DNA of 64,000 nucleotides, from assembly GCF_000737705.1 (NCBI RefSeq), contig NZ_JPRH01000002.1, forward strand, positions 1-64,000. Direction: 5' to 3'. Below, one piece after another: positions 33,965 through 42,139 of the stretch (position 1 is the stretch's first letter; every line of letters begins with the position of its first letter). Under the pieces are notes generated by a model. It did no database searches and had not been told where the DNA came from. It worked only from the letters and a program-made list of their open reading frames with translations. The stretch comes from Chryseobacterium soli (GTDB taxonomy: Bacteria; Bacteroidota; Bacteroidia; Flavobacteriales; Weeksellaceae). Both the position numbers and the translations under genes were made by a program.

Positions 33965-35908
33965 ATGCTTTCTGTTCAAGGTCTAGGATTACATCATTCG
34001 GGAAACTATCTGTTTCAAAACGTAAATTTCACCATTAAAAAGGATGATAAAGTAGGGTTGGTAGGTAAAAATGGAGCGGGAAAATCCACTTTATTGAAAA
34101 TGCTTTCCAAAGAAATTACTTTTTTTGAAGGAGTGGTGGTTCCTGAAGGAAATATCACGATTGGTTTCCTGAAACAGGATCTGGATTTTGTGAAAGGAAG
34201 AACCGTATGGGATGAAACCCTGCAGGCATTTGAGCAGATCAATGCATGGAAAAATGAGCTTGAAGAAGTGAATCATCAGCTGGCAACCAGAACAGACTAT
34301 GAAAGCGATGCTTACACAGACCTGATTAATAAAATGACGGAGCTTAATGATCTTTTAATGCATCATGATGCCTATAATCTGGAAGGTGATATTGAAAAAG
34401 TATTATTCGGGTTAGGATTCAAAGCCAGTGATTTCGGGAAAATAACCGATGAATTCTCCGGAGGTTGGAGAATGAGAATCGAACTGGCAAAACTTCTTCT
34501 TCAAAAGAATGATTTAATGCTTCTCGATGAGCCTACCAACCACCTGGATATGGAATCGATTATCTGGCTAGAAAACTTCCTGAAAGATTATCCCGGTGCT
34601 ATTGTTCTGGTAAGTCACGATAAGCAGTTTATGACCGCGGTTTGTAACAGAACTTTTGATGTGAATAACAAGAAAGTGGATGATTATAAAACTAATTATA
34701 CCAAATATCTTGTGATGCGTGAAGAGCGTCGTGAAAAACTGATTCAGGCTAAAAAGAATCAGGACGCGGAGATCAAGCAAATGGAAGACAATATTAATAA
34801 GTTCCGTGCCAGTGCAACCAAAGCATCTTTTGCCCAGTCACTTATTAAGAAATTAGATAAAATAGACCGTATTGAAGTTGATAACGAAGACGTTTCCAAA
34901 TTCAATATCCGTTTCGTGCAGTCCGTTGTTCCCGGAAAAGTAATTTTCGAAGCGAACCATCTGGGGAAAGCATACGGGAAAAAACAGATTTTTGACGAAG
35001 TAGATTTCATCGTTCAGAGAGGAGACAGAATTGCCCTTCTTGGCCAGAACGGACAGGGAAAAACAACCCTGGCTAAAATCCTTGCCGGAGATATCAAAGA
35101 TTACTCTGGAACCTGGAATTTAGGACATAATGTAAATATTGGTTACTTTGCACAGAATCAGGAAGAAGTGTTAACACCTAATAAAACAGTGTTAGAAGAA
35201 GCCGAAGATTCTGCAACCGAAGAAACCCGTCCAAGAGTAAGAGATTTATTAGGATCGTTCTTATTTCAGGGAGAGGCAGTGAATAAAAAGACAAAAGTGC
35301 TTTCCGGAGGGGAAAGAAACCGTCTGGCGCTTTGTAAATTGTTGCTGCGTCCTTTCAACACGTTGATTATGGATGAGCCTACCAATCACCTGGATATTCA
35401 GTCTAAGGAAATTATTAAGCTGGCATTACAGAAATTTGAAGGAACTTTAATTGTAATCTCTCACGACAGAGAATTCCTTCAGGGACTTTGTGATAAGATC
35501 TACGAATTCCGTGATGGAAAAATGAAAGAATTCCTGGGAAGCGTAAACGAATACCTGGAGTTCAGACAGAAAGAATCCATCAGAGAAATCTCCGCTGAAA
35601 AAGCGAAACTTCACAATGAAGACGAAAAAGAAGAAGTAAGGGTTAAAGCTGAAGCAAAAGCAGAGGTAAAACCCGTACCAGCCAGTCAGCAGTCTGCAAT
35701 ACTTAGTAAAGAACAAAAAAATATCCAGAATAAACTGAAAAAAGTAGAAGATAAAATTTCTGAGCTTGAAACAGCCATAGAAGGCATGGAAGCTACTTTC
35801 ACCAAAGAAAACCCTTCTGAAGAAACGCTGGCTAAATATAATGCGACCAAAGAAGAACTGGAGCTTGCTCTTCAGGAGTGGGAATATTTAGGGTCTCAGC
35901 TGGATTAA
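33965..35908 (+). CDS. ABC-F family ATPase (Uup-like)
   Basis: A 647-aa soluble protein with two ATPase domains and no membrane segments. Walker A motifs are VGKNGAGKSTLL (near residues 34-45) and LGQNGQGKTTLA (near 357-368). The signatures are FSGGWRMR and LSGGERNR, and the Walker B motifs with the ABC-F extension are LLDEPTNHLD and MDEPTNHLD. A charged linker of the ABC-F type lies between the domains. The C-terminal 100 residues form a coiled coil (EQKNIQNKLKKVEDKISELETAIEG), as in Uup. ABC-F proteins act on ribosomes, and Uup also affects DNA recombination. Nothing indicates an antibiotic-resistance subtype. It is monocistronic. Confidence 0.93.
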   Translation: MLSVQGLGLHHSGNYLFQNVNFTIKKDDKVGLVGKNGAGKSTLLKMLSKEITFFEGVVVPEGNITIGFLKQDLDFVKGRTVWDETLQAFEQINAWKNELEEVNHQLATRTDYESDAYTDLINKMTELNDLLMHHDAYNLEGDIEKVLFGLGFKASDFGKITDEFSGGWRMRIELAKLLLQKNDLMLLDEPTNHLDMESIIWLENFLKDYPGAIVLVSHDKQFMTAVCNRTFDVNNKKVDDYKTNYTKYLVMREERREKLIQAKKNQDAEIKQMEDNINKFRASATKASFAQSLIKKLDKIDRIEVDNEDVSKFNIRFVQSVVPGKVIFEANHLGKAYGKKQIFDEVDFIVQRGDRIALLGQNGQGKTTLAKILAGDIKDYSGTWNLGHNVNIGYFAQNQEEVLTPNKTVLEEAEDSATEETRPRVRDLLGSFLFQGEAVNKKTKVLSGGERNRLALCKLLLRPFNTLIMDEPTNHLDIQSKEIIKLALQKFEGTLIVISHDREFLQGLCDKIYEFRDGKMKEFLGSVNEYLEFRQKESIREISAEKAKLHNEDEKEEVRVKAEAKAEVKPVPASQQSAILSKEQKNIQNKLKKVEDKISELETAIEGMEATFTKENPSEETLAKYNATKEELELALQEWEYLGSQLD

Positions 35909-35935
35909 TAAAAATCAATGATATAAATACTTTGG

Positions 35936-36050
35936 TTTCGTTCAGTATGACAAGGATGTAAGTACTTAATAAAGTATAGGCATACCATGTGATGCTGAAC
36001 AAAGCAGAGGTGTTTGTAACAAAGTACCAATCGCTTCGACGTATTGTGAG
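35936..36050. repeat. Degenerate REP-like sequence
   Basis: TTTCGTTCAGTATGACAAGG and, further on, GATGCTGAACAAAGC in opposite sense resemble flavobacterial REP elements (TTCGTTCAGxATGACA and its complement). The copy is degenerate. No gene is seen in this spacer. Confidence 0.3.
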
Positions 36051-36104
36051 TAAGTTTTACTAAGCATTTAGGAAACTTAATGTAAAATTTAAATTATTAT
36101 TTCA

Positions 36105-36112
36105 TATTTTTG
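36105..36112 (+). promoter_or_regulatory. -7 box directly before the 118-aa gene
   Basis: TATTTTTG lies 4 nt before the ATG at 36117, the same arrangement as at queD and the LTA-synthase gene, predicting a leaderless mRNA. Confidence 0.55.
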
Positions 36113-36116
36113 ACAT

Positions 36117-36473
36117 ATGATTTTTAAGGAAAGCAGAATTTTAAAGAGTTTTATCTCCAAGCTTTTGTTTGGGATATACTGTATTGCGCTGTTTTCTCAA
36201 AGTTTCCACCATCATGATTCTGTAGATTATTTTAAGAATTTTAATCTTAAAAAAACAGAAAATACCCTTTCAAAAAATACCACCAAAGAAAAAGTCGGCG
36301 ACTGTCTGGCTTGTCATTTCTTAGCGACAGGACATACTTTGGTTCCTGAAGAATTTACCTTCAATTTCGAGCACTATACGCAAGAAATAAAGCTGGTTAT
36401 TGCCATTCAGGAGAAAATATGGTCCCAGACTAAATTCACTTTTCAACTCCGGGGGCCTCCCGCACTTTCATAA
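36117..36473 (+). CDS. Small His/Cys-containing membrane-linked protein, metal related
   Basis: A 118-aa protein with one N-terminal hydrophobic segment (residues about 11-28), then SFHHHDS (three His in a row) and CLACHF (CxxCH), ending LRGPPALS. Short proteins with an HHH patch, a CxxC pair and a C-terminal RGPP are found in front of TonB-dependent receptor genes in Flavobacteriia. The cysteine and histidine pattern suggests binding of a transition metal in the periplasm; the metal is unknown. The TonB receptor follows after 248 bp. Confidence 0.6.
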   Translation: MIFKESRILKSFISKLLFGIYCIALFSQSFHHHDSVDYFKNFNLKKTENTLSKNTTKEKVGDCLACHFLATGHTLVPEEFTFNFEHYTQEIKLVIAIQEKIWSQTKFTFQLRGPPALS

Positions 36474-36721
36474 CGGATAGATTTCAACGGATTTTTCATG
36501 AATTTTTAAAAGTAGTATTGATTTTTAATGGCTTTATACCATTAATCATCATGGTATACTTTAAGAATACTAAGGTTAAATGAATAGGTAAAATATAATG
36601 TACATCCATACATTGTACGTTTATACTTTTTGCATCATCATTTTGCATCTTAGAAAAAATCCAACCAACAAATTTTTACAAAAATGTACTTGTTAAAGAG
36701 TACGCAATCAATCTATTTACA

Positions 36722-39115
36722 ATGAAATTGATATATAGTTTATTGTTGATCCTTTGCGGATTAGCATTTACAAACGCACAGAAAACGTACACTGTAGAAG
36801 GAACTGTTCAGGATTTCCATGACAAAAGCAAGCTTGAAAATGCAGTCGTGAAAATTGGTGATTTTACGGCCAAAACAGATGAAAAAGGTAAGTTTTCACT
36901 CAACAAAGTTCCTGCAGGAACCTATATTCTCATTGCAAAGCATCCTGATTGTAATGATTATACTGAAAATATAGGAGTTACCAAGGATCTTCATATTACC
37001 ATTACCCTGGAGCATCACAGCCATGATATTGAGACGGTGACCCTTCACGGAAGCCATAAAAACAACGGAAGTATCGTCGTAAAGACGTTGGACAAAGCAA
37101 CAATTTCAAGAAATGTTACCGAAAATCTTGGAAATCTGCTTACCAATATTTCAGGAGTTAATGTGCTTAAAACAGGGAATAATATCGCAAAACCTGTTAT
37201 TCATGGACTGTACGGAAGCAGGGTTTCTATTCTCAATGACGGAGTAAAACTGGCAGAACAGGAATGGGGAGTAGAACATGCACCGAATGTTGACGTTAAT
37301 AATTTTGAGCACATCGATGTGATAAAAGGAGCCTCTGCCCTGAAATATGGAAGCGGAGCCATCGGTGGTGTTGTAGTATTGGAACCTCAGGTCTTACCTA
37401 AAAAAGATACCATCATGGGAGCGGTTTCCCTGTCCGGAATCTCTAACGGCCGTGGAGCAAGCCTTAATGTGAAACTTGCAAAAACCTGGGAAAATGGCTG
37501 GGCAATTAAAACAAATGGAAGTTTTAAAAAACTGGGCGATTTACAGGCTCCCAATTACGGATTAATGAATACCGGGGTTCAGAGTTCCGGGTTTAACTTT
37601 GGAGTTCAGAAATTAACCTTTAACAGTGGGATTTCTTTTGATTATTATTTAACCAACAGCTCTATCGGAATTTTGAGAAGTTCCCATACCGGTTCTGCAG
37701 AAGACATGGCCGAAGCCCTTACCAGTAAAGAACCTCTTTACCAAAGAAACTTCAGCTATGATATTGATAATCCAAGACAGGATATAGAGCATCATATTGC
37801 TAAAATCTCTGCCTACCAGCGGTTTGAAAACTTTGGAAAGATCACCGCAACTTTTAGTTTTCAGTATAATCACAGGAAGGAATATGATATACGACGTACG
37901 GAGGAACTCAGCAAGACACCGGGATTAGACCTGGAACTGATCACGAACGATTTCAATGTTAATCATTTAATTGAAAGAACAAAATGGAATCTTGAAACAG
38001 GAATTAACGGCGGCTACCAGAATAATTATTCTAATCCTGATACGGAGGCAAGGCGTCTGGTTCCCAATTATGACCGATTTTACGGCGGAGCTTATTCCGT
38101 TTTCAAATATAAATTGACACCGAAACTGGATGCAGAAGCGGGAGTAAGATATGATTTTGACCGTTATGAAGTAACCAAATGGTATGATCTGAGCGACTGG
38201 AATAATTCCTATGCTGCCGATTTTTCCAACTTTGTAGTAAGAATTAATCAGAACAGAATCCTTACAAAACCGAAACTGAATTATAATAATTTTTCCGGAA
38301 ATGTAGGCTTTACCTATCATCCTACAAACAATTTCAATTTGAGACTGAATTATGCAAGAGTTTCCAGATCTCCCAATGTTGCCGAGCTTTTCGCGGATGG
38401 ACTGCATCATTCTGCAGCCATCATTGAAAAAGGAGATATGAACATTAAAAATGAAACCGGAAACCAGTTTAATCTGGTTGCTGATGCCAAATTCAATGTT
38501 CTTGGCGGATTGAATATTTCCGTAAATCCATATTTATTTTATACTAAAAACTTCATTAATGAAGTTCCTATCGGATACAGCAATACCCAGTGGGGCGGAG
38601 ATTTTGTAGTGTACGGATACCAGCAGATTGATGCGAAAATGTATGGCGTGGATCTGGATGTAGCCCTTAAAATCAATGATAATTTATCCTATAAAGGAAG
38701 CGGCTCTTATGTATACGGACAGGATCTTACGCACGATGTTCCCCTTATTATGATGATGCCTGCTAATTTTAATAATTCATTGGAATTCAGTAAAAAAGAA
38801 TGGCGGAACTTTTATGTTAACGTAAGTAATACTACGGTTCTTAAACAAACAAGATTTCCTGTGTACAACATTTTCGTGAGAAGATATGATACAGACGGAA
38901 ATCCTTATAAACAGGAAGTAGATATTTCTACTCCTCCAAAGGGATATTCACTTTGGAACCTTCAGGCAGGGGTAAATCTGACTAAAAATTTCGGAGTGGA
39001 TTTCTCTGTACGAAATGTATTCGACAGCGCTTACAGAGATTATCTGAACAGACTGCGCTTTTTCTCCGATGAAATGGGGAGAAACTTTATACTCACTCTT
39101 AAATATCAATTTTAA
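36722..39115 (+). CDS. TonB-dependent outer-membrane receptor, probably for a metal
   Basis: A 797-aa receptor with a signal peptide (ending TNA-Q), an N-terminal carboxypeptidase-regulatory-like domain (residues about 22-100: TVEGTVQDFHDKSKLENAVVKIGDFTAKTDEKGKFSL...), a plug domain (ISGVNVLKTGNNIAKPVIHGLYGSRVSILNDGVKLAEQEWGVEHAP...IDVIKGASALKYGSGAIGGVVVL) and a 22-strand-type barrel ending in an aromatic residue (ILTLKYQF). A histidine patch (LEHHSHDIE) precedes the plug. The plug sequence is close in style to ZnuD-like metal receptors (PVIxGLxGxRVxIL). Together with the neighbouring HHH/CxxCH protein and a co-transcribed lipoprotein this suggests zinc or copper uptake. The substrate assignment is inference. 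Confidence 0.85.
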   Translation: MKLIYSLLLILCGLAFTNAQKTYTVEGTVQDFHDKSKLENAVVKIGDFTAKTDEKGKFSLNKVPAGTYILIAKHPDCNDYTENIGVTKDLHITITLEHHSHDIETVTLHGSHKNNGSIVVKTLDKATISRNVTENLGNLLTNISGVNVLKTGNNIAKPVIHGLYGSRVSILNDGVKLAEQEWGVEHAPNVDVNNFEHIDVIKGASALKYGSGAIGGVVVLEPQVLPKKDTIMGAVSLSGISNGRGASLNVKLAKTWENGWAIKTNGSFKKLGDLQAPNYGLMNTGVQSSGFNFGVQKLTFNSGISFDYYLTNSSIGILRSSHTGSAEDMAEALTSKEPLYQRNFSYDIDNPRQDIEHHIAKISAYQRFENFGKITATFSFQYNHRKEYDIRRTEELSKTPGLDLELITNDFNVNHLIERTKWNLETGINGGYQNNYSNPDTEARRLVPNYDRFYGGAYSVFKYKLTPKLDAEAGVRYDFDRYEVTKWYDLSDWNNSYAADFSNFVVRINQNRILTKPKLNYNNFSGNVGFTYHPTNNFNLRLNYARVSRSPNVAELFADGLHHSAAIIEKGDMNIKNETGNQFNLVADAKFNVLGGLNISVNPYLFYTKNFINEVPIGYSNTQWGGDFVVYGYQQIDAKMYGVDLDVALKINDNLSYKGSGSYVYGQDLTHDVPLIMMMPANFNNSLEFSKKEWRNFYVNVSNTTVLKQTRFPVYNIFVRRYDTDGNPYKQEVDISTPPKGYSLWNLQAGVNLTKNFGVDFSVRNVFDSAYRDYLNRLRFFSDEMGRNFILTLKYQF

Positions 39116-39134
39116 TTAATTAAAATTTAAAAAA

Positions 39135-39722
39135 ATGAAAAATATCTTTAAAAATACAACACTTATAGTAGCCCTTTTAATAATTGCTTTTTCTTTTAGC
39201 TTAACCTCTTGTAACAGGAGCGATGATGAAAAAGATGATCTTCCGCAGGAAGAACTCTCTGATGTATTGCTGAAAGTAACGGATGCAGCTACACAAACTA
39301 CTGTAACCTACGATTATCAGGTAAACAGTACAACGAATCCTAATGTGAAATTAGTAGACGGACACACCTACAACGTTGAAGTTATCTTTAAAAATGGTGA
39401 TGAAGATGCTACAGAAGAAATCAGAACAGCAAAGGATGAGCACTTTTTAGTCTATAACTTTCCCAATTCTGATATCGTAATGACCCGTACGGATGATGCC
39501 TCTTCCACAAGAGCAGATGGGAAGCATGTAGGTCTTAAAACAAAATGGGTAGTGAATACAGCTGTAAAAAATTCAGCAGCAACAAGCCAGCTTGTTCTTA
39601 CATTATACCATGAGCCAGTAAGTGTTTCCGAAGCTTCGGCGGTAAGCGGAAATGGAGTAGTGTATGGAATCCAGTCAGGAGGAGAAACAGATGCCCAGGC
39701 TTTATACAATATTATTAATTAA
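39135..39722 (+). CDS. Lipoprotein co-transcribed with the TonB receptor
   Basis: A 195-aa lipoprotein with signal peptide II ending LTSC (Cys 26), followed by an acidic stretch (NRSDDEKDDLPQEEL). The body is strand-rich (VLLKVTDAATQTTVTYDYQV, HTYNVEVIFKNGDEDATEEI, GLKTKWVVNTAV, SQLVLTLYHEP) and probably forms an immunoglobulin-like or jelly-roll fold. It begins 19 bp after the receptor and ends at a strong terminator, so it belongs to that operon. It may help capture the ligand or load the receptor at the cell surface. No enzyme motif is present. Confidence 0.7.
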   Translation: MKNIFKNTTLIVALLIIAFSFSLTSCNRSDDEKDDLPQEELSDVLLKVTDAATQTTVTYDYQVNSTTNPNVKLVDGHTYNVEVIFKNGDEDATEEIRTAKDEHFLVYNFPNSDIVMTRTDDASSTRADGKHVGLKTKWVVNTAVKNSAATSQLVLTLYHEPVSVSEASAVSGNGVVYGIQSGGETDAQALYNIIN

Positions 39723-39739
39723 CAGATTGCTGTAAAAAT

Positions 39740-39770
39740 AAAACCGCTGGATTTTTCAGCGGTTTTTTTA
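39740..39770 (+). terminator. Terminator of the TonB receptor operon
   Basis: AAACCGCTG / CAGCGGTTT hairpin followed by seven T. Confidence 0.9.
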
Positions 39771-39830
39771 TTTATAAATATTTGATGGCGAAGAATTTAT
39801 CTTTAATAGGGTATTTTCATAAAAAATTCA

Positions 39831-39838
39831 TATTTTTG
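39831..39838 (+). promoter_or_regulatory. tig promoter -7 box
   Basis: TATTTTTG, 22 nt before the trigger factor start codon. Confidence 0.55.
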
Positions 39839-39860
39839 CAACCTAAAATTTTAATCAATA

Positions 39861-41195
39861 ATGAAGGTTACCGCACAAAACCATGATGCCGTAAGTGCAT
39901 TGCTTACAGTGACATTGGAAAAATCTGACTACAAAGAAAGAGTAGAAAAGCAGTTGATTAATTATGCTAAAAATGCGCAAGTTCCTGGATTCAGAAAAGG
40001 GAAAGTGCCTTTAAGTATGGTTAAAAAACAATATGAAGCAGGTATTGCATTCGAAGAAATCAACAAACAAGTGTCTGATGCATTAAACGGATATGTTAAC
40101 GATAACAAGTTAAGATTAGTTGGACAGCCTGTTCCTCAGCCAGTCAACCAATTAGACTATAATGCTGATCAAATTGAAGTTGCTTTTGAAGTAGGGTATG
40201 AGCCTGATTTCACTATAGATTTAGCTAAATATGAAGCACCTCACTACAAAGTAGAAGCTTCTGAAAAAGAAATCAACAAGAGCATCGAAAACATGCAGAA
40301 GCGTTTCGCTGAGCAGGTTCCACAAGATAAAATTACTAAAGATTCTTACATTGCTTTAGAAATTTCTCAGGTGGTAGAAGATGATGCTGAAGGAGAGCAC
40401 CACCACCACCCAAAGAATGCTACCATTACTGCTGAAAACAAAGAAGCTTTCAAATTGGTAAAAGCTTTGAAAATGGATGGATCTGTAAAAGTTTCAAAAG
40501 AAACTCTTGCTGCTGACGAAGAATTAGCTAAAGAATTAGGTTTCACTAAAGAAGAAGTCGAGCACTTACACCACGCTGAAGTTGAAGTTAAAGTAAAAGA
40601 TTTCTATAGCTTAAACCTGGCAGAACTTAATCAGGATTTATTTGATAAAGTATACGGAGAAGGAAACATTACTTCTGAAGAGCAGCTTAAAGAAAAAGTA
40701 AAATCAGAATTAGACGAATATTTCCAGCAAAATGCTGATGTTCACTTTGTGAATAAAGTATTAGAGCAGGTAACAGAGAAAGAAGAAGTAGCACTTCCTG
40801 AAGCTTTCCTTGTTAAATGGTTATTATTCTCTAACCAGAATATCCAGTCTGAAGAGCAGGCAAAAGAAATCCTTGAAGCTGAAAAAAGCCAGTTGAGATA
40901 CCAGATCATCGAAGGTAAATTGATGACTGATAACGAAATCCAGTTGGATTATGCTGATGTTCTAGCTCAGGCTGAGCAGTTGGTAAGAAACCAGTTGGCA
41001 ATCTACGGAATCCACCACTTAGGGGATGAAGAAATCCAGAAATATGCTGTTGAAATGTTGAAAGACCAGGAGCAGGTAAGACAAATTTCTTCTGAAGTAG
41101 CTATGGCTAAACTGAAAGATGTAATTCTTGAAAAAGCTTCCAAAAAAGAAACTGAAATTTCGCATGACGAATTTTTAGAAGAACTTAAGAAATAA
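39861..41195 (+). CDS. tig: Trigger factor
   Basis: A ribosome-associated chaperone of 444 aa. The N-terminal ribosome-binding domain includes the signature GFRKGKVP near residues 44-51, which docks at the exit tunnel. The middle part (residues about 150-235) replaces or strongly modifies the FKBP-type domain and carries a histidine-rich loop, GEHHHHPKN near residue 178. This may give weak metal binding but is probably a loop feature. The C-terminal helical arms follow. It has its own promoter and terminator; clpP/clpX, often next to tig in other bacteria, are absent here. Confidence 0.9.
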   Translation: MKVTAQNHDAVSALLTVTLEKSDYKERVEKQLINYAKNAQVPGFRKGKVPLSMVKKQYEAGIAFEEINKQVSDALNGYVNDNKLRLVGQPVPQPVNQLDYNADQIEVAFEVGYEPDFTIDLAKYEAPHYKVEASEKEINKSIENMQKRFAEQVPQDKITKDSYIALEISQVVEDDAEGEHHHHPKNATITAENKEAFKLVKALKMDGSVKVSKETLAADEELAKELGFTKEEVEHLHHAEVEVKVKDFYSLNLAELNQDLFDKVYGEGNITSEEQLKEKVKSELDEYFQQNADVHFVNKVLEQVTEKEEVALPEAFLVKWLLFSNQNIQSEEQAKEILEAEKSQLRYQIIEGKLMTDNEIQLDYADVLAQAEQLVRNQLAIYGIHHLGDEEIQKYAVEMLKDQEQVRQISSEVAMAKLKDVILEKASKKETEISHDEFLEELKK

Positions 41196-41216
41196 TTATA
41201 GCTGATATAAATATTT

Positions 41217-41245
41217 AAAGCCGCCAGTTTTGGCGGCTTTTTTTA
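41217..41245 (+). terminator. Terminator after tig
   Basis: AAAGCCGCCA / TGGCGGCTTT hairpin with a T run. Confidence 0.9.
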
Positions 41246-41312
41246 TTGAGGGATCACACTAATTGTATTTCATTCAATATTCATATATTTACATCCTAAA
41301 CTTATTGTATAT

Positions 41313-41999
41313 ATGAAAAAGATAATCATTCCGTTTTTTTGTGCTGTACTTTTTTCCACTACAGTGGCTGCACAGAAGACAAGCGCAGCTCCTGCTACAA
41401 CGGAAGCCGTAAAATCTAAACTGACACCTAAAGAAGTTATTGATAACTATATAAAAGCATTAGGAGGAAAAGATAAATTAGAAAGTGTAAAAACAATCAT
41501 CACTGATAATACTCTTTCTGTACAGGGAATGGAAATTACCATGACGACTAAAAAAATGGGAAATAAATTCAAGTCCGTACAAAGTGTAATGGGACAGCAG
41601 ATGACCCAGCTTTTTGATGGGGAAAAAGGGTATTTTGACCAAATGGGGCAGAAAACAGATATTCCTGCTGATAAAATTGCAGACTTGAAAAAAACCAAGA
41701 TGATTGATGCGTTAGGATATGATGCCGCTAACTTTCAGACCGTAACGGTTGAGAAATTAGATGGAAAAGACTACAACGTACTTTCTTCAGATAAAGGAAA
41801 ATTCTATTTTGATACTGCTACCGGACTTTTATACACGTCTAATGCTCCTGAAGGAAAAGCAACCGTAAAAAGTTATATGACTGTTGATGGAATCAAATTC
41901 CCGGCTGAAATTGAAGCAGAAGGAAGCGGACAGAAGATTAACATTAAAACAACAAAGGTTGTTTTGAACTCTGGCGTTACCGATGCAGATTTTAAATAA
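41313..41999 (+). CDS. Periplasmic outer-membrane lipoprotein-sorting-like protein
   Basis: A 228-aa exported protein (signal peptide ending VAA-Q). The mature part begins with a helix with the typical phrase VIDNYIKALGGKDKLESVKTI and continues as a half-barrel of strands (MEITMTTKKMGNKFKSVQSV, YFDQMGQKTDIPADKI, KFYFDTATGLLY, GIKFPAEIEAEG). This is the LolA/LolB-like fold of a widespread Bacteroidota family usually found beside M16 peptidase genes, as here (141 bp upstream). It is likely to bind lipid or a lipoprotein in the periplasm; no partner is known. Confidence 0.75.
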   Translation: MKKIIIPFFCAVLFSTTVAAQKTSAAPATTEAVKSKLTPKEVIDNYIKALGGKDKLESVKTIITDNTLSVQGMEITMTTKKMGNKFKSVQSVMGQQMTQLFDGEKGYFDQMGQKTDIPADKIADLKKTKMIDALGYDAANFQTVTVEKLDGKDYNVLSSDKGKFYFDTATGLLYTSNAPEGKATVKSYMTVDGIKFPAEIEAEGSGQKINIKTTKVVLNSGVTDADFK

Positions 42000-42018
42000 A
42001 AAACTTATTTTACAATAG

Positions 42019-42045
42019 AAAAGCCGGGTATTTCCCGGCTTTTTT
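42019..42045 (+). terminator. Terminator after the LolA-like gene
   Basis: AAAGCCGGG / CCCGGCTTT hairpin with six T. Confidence 0.9.
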
Positions 42046-42139
42046 GATATATATTTAATTTTAACTCAACTTTAACTATAATTTTAATATCACCTAGTGA
42101 AGAATTAATATTTTTAAGCTGAAAATAAAATTAAACTGT

